From assembly GCA_902793325.1 (NCBI GenBank), contig CADBCY010000037.1:1-35517 (forward strand): a DNA stretch of 35,517 nt. Reading direction: 5' to 3'. Position numbers and translations under genes: made by a program. The number at the start of each line of letters is the position of its first letter. Position 1 is the stretch's first letter. This DNA is from an uncultured Eubacteriales bacterium. GTDB taxonomy: Bacteria > Bacillota > Clostridia > Christensenellales > Aristaeellaceae. A model generated the notes under the pieces. It was not told where the DNA came from, ran no database searches, and saw only the letters and a list, made by a program, of their open reading frames with translations. This document shows, piece by piece, positions 32,855 through 35,517 of the stretch.

Positions 32855-32902
32855 CCGCCCCCGGCCGAATGCCCCGGGGCGCAGTTTGTTGTAGTCTTTG
32901 TA

Positions 32903-32919
32903 AATCCGGCGGCCGGATT
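32903..32919 (+). promoter_or_regulatory. Palindrome abutting the nfnAB promoter, candidate operator
   Basis: AATCCGG-CGG-CCGGATT, perfect 7-base arms, ending two bases before the -35 box. The position suits an activator or repressor of nfnAB. It may also be a remnant hairpin; no T-run follows. Confidence 0.5.
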
Positions 32920-32920
32920 G

Positions 32921-32949
32921 TTGATTTTAACCGTCGATTATGCTATGAT
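32921..32949 (+). promoter_or_regulatory. Promoter of nfnA-nfnB
   Basis: TTGATT (32921-32926), 17-base spacer and TATGAT (32944-32949). The leader runs about 95 bases and includes a small hairpin ACAGGT / ACCTGT; no known riboswitch class is recognised. Confidence 0.78.
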
Positions 32950-33051
32950 ACCGGGGAAACAGGTCTGCGCACCTGTGCTTTTGCATGGAACGCAGTCCCC
33001 CCGCAGCGCGTCCAAGTCGCGTTGCCGAATCCATCAGAGAAGAGGGAAAGC

Positions 33052-33894
33052 ATGTTTAAGATCGTCAAGAAGCAGCCTTTGAACCCGACCGTCACGAAGA
33101 TGGTCGTCGAGGCGCCGCTGGTCGCCCGCAAGGCCAAGGCCGGGCAGTTCATCATCCTGCGCGCCAGCGACGACGGCGAGCGCATCCCGCTGACCATCGC
33201 GGGCTATGACCGCGAAGCCGGCACCGTGGACATCATCTTCCAGATCGTCGGCGGAACCACCATGGAGCTGAACGCGCTGAACGAGGGCGATTACCTGCCC
33301 GACTTCGTCGGCCCGCTCGGCAACGCCTCCGAGGTAGAGGGCTTCAAGAAGGTCGCCGTGGTCGGCGGCGGCGTCGGATGCGCCATCGCGCTGCCCGTGG
33401 CGCAGGCCCTGCACGCCAACGGCTGCGAGGTGCACAGCATCGTGGGCTTCCGCACCAGGGACCTGGTCATCCTGGAGGACGAGTTCAACGCCTGCTCCTC
33501 GAAGGTCTGCATGATGACCGACGACGGCACCTACGGCACCAAGGGCCTGGTCACCAACGCCCTGGAGCAGCTCATCAACGAGGGCAACGAGTACGACGAA
33601 GTCATCGCCATCGGCCCGGTCATCATGATGAAGTTCGTGTGCATGCTCACCAAGAAGTACAACATCAAGACCGTCATCTCGATGAACCCCATCATGATCG
33701 ACGGCACCGGCATGTGCGGCGGCTGCCGCCTGACCGTGGGCGGCCAGACCAAGTTCGCCTGCGTGGACGGCCCCGACTTCGACGGCCACGAGGTGGACTT
33801 CGACGAAGCCATGTCCCGCGGCGCGATGTACCGCGATTTCGAGCAGCACAAGCGCGATGAATTCTGCAACCTGCTCAAGAAGGAGGCCGAATAA
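33052..33894 (+). CDS. nfnA: Ferredoxin-NADP+ reductase subunit alpha (NfnA/SudB type, FAD and 2Fe-2S)
   Basis: 280-aa small subunit of an electron-bifurcating NADH-dependent ferredoxin:NADP+ oxidoreductase. An N-terminal FAD-binding beta barrel (KAGQFIILRASDDGERIPLTIAGYD) is followed by an NAD-binding domain (KKVAVVGGGVGCAIALPVAQAL). Near the C-terminus is a 2Fe-2S site read as D217-x4-C222-x2-C225-x11-C237; an Asp plus three Cys is the ligand set known for Nfn small subunits. The start at 33052 follows AGAGGGAAAG. The next gene begins two bases after its stop. Older annotations call this sulfide dehydrogenase SudB or DHODH electron-transfer subunit; the paired flavoprotein downstream favours Nfn. 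Confidence 0.88.
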   Translation: MFKIVKKQPLNPTVTKMVVEAPLVARKAKAGQFIILRASDDGERIPLTIAGYDREAGTVDIIFQIVGGTTMELNALNEGDYLPDFVGPLGNASEVEGFKKVAVVGGGVGCAIALPVAQALHANGCEVHSIVGFRTRDLVILEDEFNACSSKVCMMTDDGTYGTKGLVTNALEQLINEGNEYDEVIAIGPVIMMKFVCMLTKKYNIKTVISMNPIMIDGTGMCGGCRLTVGGQTKFACVDGPDFDGHEVDFDEAMSRGAMYRDFEQHKRDEFCNLLKKEAE

Positions 33895-33895
33895 T

Positions 33896-35326
33896 ATGGC
33901 GACCCAGAAGAACATGAGCCCGACCAAGTGCCCCATGCCCTCCCTCGACCCGAACTACCGTAACAAGGTGTTCGAGGAAGTGGCCACCGGCTACACCTAT
34001 GAAATGGCCATCGACGAGGCGCGGCGCTGCATGCACTGCAAGAACAAGCCCTGCGTCTCCAAGTGCCCCGTGCAGATCGACATTCCCGCCTTCATCGAGC
34101 GGCTGGCGAACGAGGACATCGAGGGCGCCTACGCCGTCATCCACCAGTCCTCCACCCTGCCCGCCGTGTGCGGCCGCGTGTGCCCCCAGGAGACCCAGTG
34201 CGAATCCGCGTGCATCCGCGGCATCAAGGGCGAGCCCGTGGGCATCGGCCGCCTGGAGCGCTTCGTGGCCGACTGGCACCGCGAGCACTCCGCTGAAAAG
34301 CCCGCCGTGCCCGCCCCCAACGGCCATAAGGTAGCCATCATCGGCGCCGGCCCCGCGGGCCTGACCTGCGCGGGCGACCTGGCGAAGCTGGGCTACAAGG
34401 TCACCGTGTACGAGGCGCTGCACGTGGCCGGCGGCGTGCTGAGCTACGGCATCCCCGAGTTCCGCCTGCCCAAGGCCATCGTGAACAAGGAAGTGGACAC
34501 GCTGAAGGAGATGGGCGTGGACATCGAGACGGACATGGTCATCGGCAAGGTGCTGACCATCGACGAGCTGTTCGAGATGGGCAACGAGGCCGTGTTCATC
34601 GGCTCCGGCGCGGGCCTGCCCCGGTTCATGAACATCCCCGGCGAGAGCCTGAAGGGCGTGTATTCCGCCAACGAGTTCCTGACCCGCATTAACCTGATGA
34701 AGGCCTACAGGGACGGCAGCAAGACCCCCATCCGCCACGGTAAGAAGGTCGCGGTGGTCGGCGGCGGCAACGTGGCCATGGACGCCGCGCGCTGCGCCAA
34801 GCGCCTGGGCGCGGACGAGGTGTACATCGTCTACCGCCGCTCCATGAACGAGCTGCCCGCCCGTAAGGAAGAGGTCGAGCACGCCCAGGAGGAGGGCATC
34901 ATCTTCAAGACCCTCACCAACCCCGTGGAGGTGCTGGGCTACAACAATCCCGACGACAAGCGCGATCCCCGCAACGGCGAGGTCATCGGCATGCGCTGCG
35001 TGGAGATGGAGCTGGGCGAGCCGGACGCCTCCGGCCGCCGTCGCCCCGTGGTGAAGGAAGGCAGCGAGTTCACGCTGGACATCGACACCATGATTATGGC
35101 CATCGGCACGTCCCCGAACCCGCTGATCCGCTCCACCACCCCCGGCCTCGAGGCCAACAAGCACGGCTGCATCGTCACCGAGGACGAGTCCGGCCTGACC
35201 ACCCGCGAGGGCGTGTTCGCCGGCGGCGACGCCGTCACCGGCGCGGCCACCGTCATACTGGCCATGGGCGCGGGCAAGAAAGCCGCCGCGGCCATCGACG
35301 AGTATATCAAGAGCAAGAAGGCGTAA
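33896..35326 (+). CDS. nfnB: NfnB / glutamate-synthase small-subunit-like FAD:NADPH oxidoreductase
   Basis: 476-aa large subunit holding the bifurcating FAD, two 4Fe-4S clusters and the NADP(H) site. N-terminal cysteines: C45, C48, C53, C57 (RRCMHCKNKPCVSKCP) and C92, C96, C102, C106 (VCGRVCPQETQCESAC). FAD site KVAIIGAGPAGLTCAGDLAK, then GGVLSYGIPEFRLPK, NADPH site KVAVVGGGNVAMDAARCAKR, and GVFAGGDAVTGAATVILAMG near the end. This fold is shared with GltD, so it is often annotated gltA/gltD; direct linkage to nfnA, with no GOGAT large subunit, supports Nfn. Ribosome site AAGGAGG overlaps the nfnA end. The likely role is making NADPH from NADH plus reduced ferredoxin in an anaerobe. Confidence 0.9.
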   Translation: MATQKNMSPTKCPMPSLDPNYRNKVFEEVATGYTYEMAIDEARRCMHCKNKPCVSKCPVQIDIPAFIERLANEDIEGAYAVIHQSSTLPAVCGRVCPQETQCESACIRGIKGEPVGIGRLERFVADWHREHSAEKPAVPAPNGHKVAIIGAGPAGLTCAGDLAKLGYKVTVYEALHVAGGVLSYGIPEFRLPKAIVNKEVDTLKEMGVDIETDMVIGKVLTIDELFEMGNEAVFIGSGAGLPRFMNIPGESLKGVYSANEFLTRINLMKAYRDGSKTPIRHGKKVAVVGGGNVAMDAARCAKRLGADEVYIVYRRSMNELPARKEEVEHAQEEGIIFKTLTNPVEVLGYNNPDDKRDPRNGEVIGMRCVEMELGEPDASGRRRPVVKEGSEFTLDIDTMIMAIGTSPNPLIRSTTPGLEANKHGCIVTEDESGLTTREGVFAGGDAVTGAATVILAMGAGKKAAAAIDEYIKSKKA

Positions 35327-35341
35327 TCGCCTCCGCACAAC

Positions 35342-35371
35342 GCGGGCGGCCTCCCCAGGGAGGCCGCCCGC
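35342..35371 (+). terminator. GC hairpin after nfnB, T-run missing
   Basis: Perfect 14-bp stem GCGGGCGGCCTCCC (35342-35355) / GGGAGGCCGCCCGC (35358-35371) with a two-base loop, 15 bases after the stop. This is a terminator-grade stem, but the expected T-run is absent: one base later the 122-bp repeat begins. Confidence 0.72.
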
Positions 35372-35372
35372 T

Positions 35373-35494
35373 CAGCATGTTGACGAAGTCGACATGCTGC
35401 AGAGCGATGAGAAAGGCGGGCGCAAAGCTTCGAATTTCAATTCGAACCTTTGCGGTTTTCAGCTTCGCTGAAAACTGGAAATCCCTTCGGGATT
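35373..35494. repeat. 122-bp multi-hairpin dispersed repeat, copy B
   Basis: Same element as at 28751-28872, three mismatches, all in the short segment between the first and second hairpins (about 35407-35417), so every stem is conserved. The last stem is longer here: GGAAATCCC / GGGATTTCC with TTC loop (9 bp). It starts one base after the nfnB GC hairpin, as copy A does after its own, different, GC hairpin. The remaining 23 bases to the window end show nothing further. Confidence 0.95.
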
Positions 35495-35517
35495 TCCACC
35501 TCTGCAAGGCAAGGAAG

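Noticed and set aside
33896-35326. Assignment as glutamate synthase small subunit
   Set aside because: No GOGAT large subunit is adjacent, and the partner gene is an NfnA-type flavoprotein with the Asp/3-Cys cluster pattern.

Overview
The window is chromosomal DNA from a strongly GC-rich, endospore-lineage Firmicute, most likely an uncultured Clostridia-like gut or anaerobic organism. The sporulation master regulator Spo0A, PyrR with a leader attenuator, a PASTA-domain Ser/Thr kinase, a THF riboswitch, ATP-type PEP carboxykinase and an NfnAB-type transhydrogenase all fit that lineage. I see no rRNA, tRNA, transposase, phage gene or CRISPR array.

Layout. (1) 1-1692: the 3' part of pckA, interrupted by a one-base frameshift, then a small exported protein interrupted by an in-frame TGA. 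(2) 1709-3892, minus strand: pyrR followed by a uracil permease, preceded by a PyrR-type RNA attenuator. (3) 3969-18183, minus strand: a long co-directional housekeeping cluster, in transcription order yicC, gmk, rpoZ, coaBC, priA, def, def, fmt, rsmB, rlmN, prpC, prkC, rsgA, rpe. Genes are tightly packed, with several 4-base ATGA overlaps. The order is the one known from Bacillus and other Firmicutes, except that remA is missing and def is duplicated in tandem. (4) 18232-18590: four near-identical 79-bp direct repeats plus a decayed fifth, between spo0A and yicC. (5) 18685-20995: spo0A, a small Cys/Pro-rich protein (minus strand) and a YitT-type membrane protein (plus strand). (6) 21055-28617, minus strand: one very large gene for a GT84/GH94 cyclic beta-1,2-glucan synthase-like protein. 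(7) 28722-28925: a structured 122-bp repeat bracketed by two hairpins with identical stems. (8) 28950-30547: an 86-aa unknown protein divergent from a PucR-type regulator. (9) 30622-32854, plus strand: promoter, THF riboswitch, folT (folate uptake) and folC (polyglutamylation). (10) 32903-35326: nfnA-nfnB, followed by a GC hairpin and a second copy of the 122-bp repeat at the window's end.

How the genes work together. The big cluster links nucleotide supply (gmk, rpe), CoA synthesis, replication restart, N-formylation and deformylation of nascent proteins, rRNA methylation, ribosome assembly and a kinase/phosphatase pair that senses peptidoglycan fragments. Two modules are controlled by leader RNA: pyrimidine salvage by PyrR and folate uptake/retention by THF.

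The least explained content is the two repeat families: the 122-bp multi-hairpin element, found directly after GC hairpins, and the 79-bp tandem array. Both carry stems closed by C-(TTC or GAA)-G triloops.
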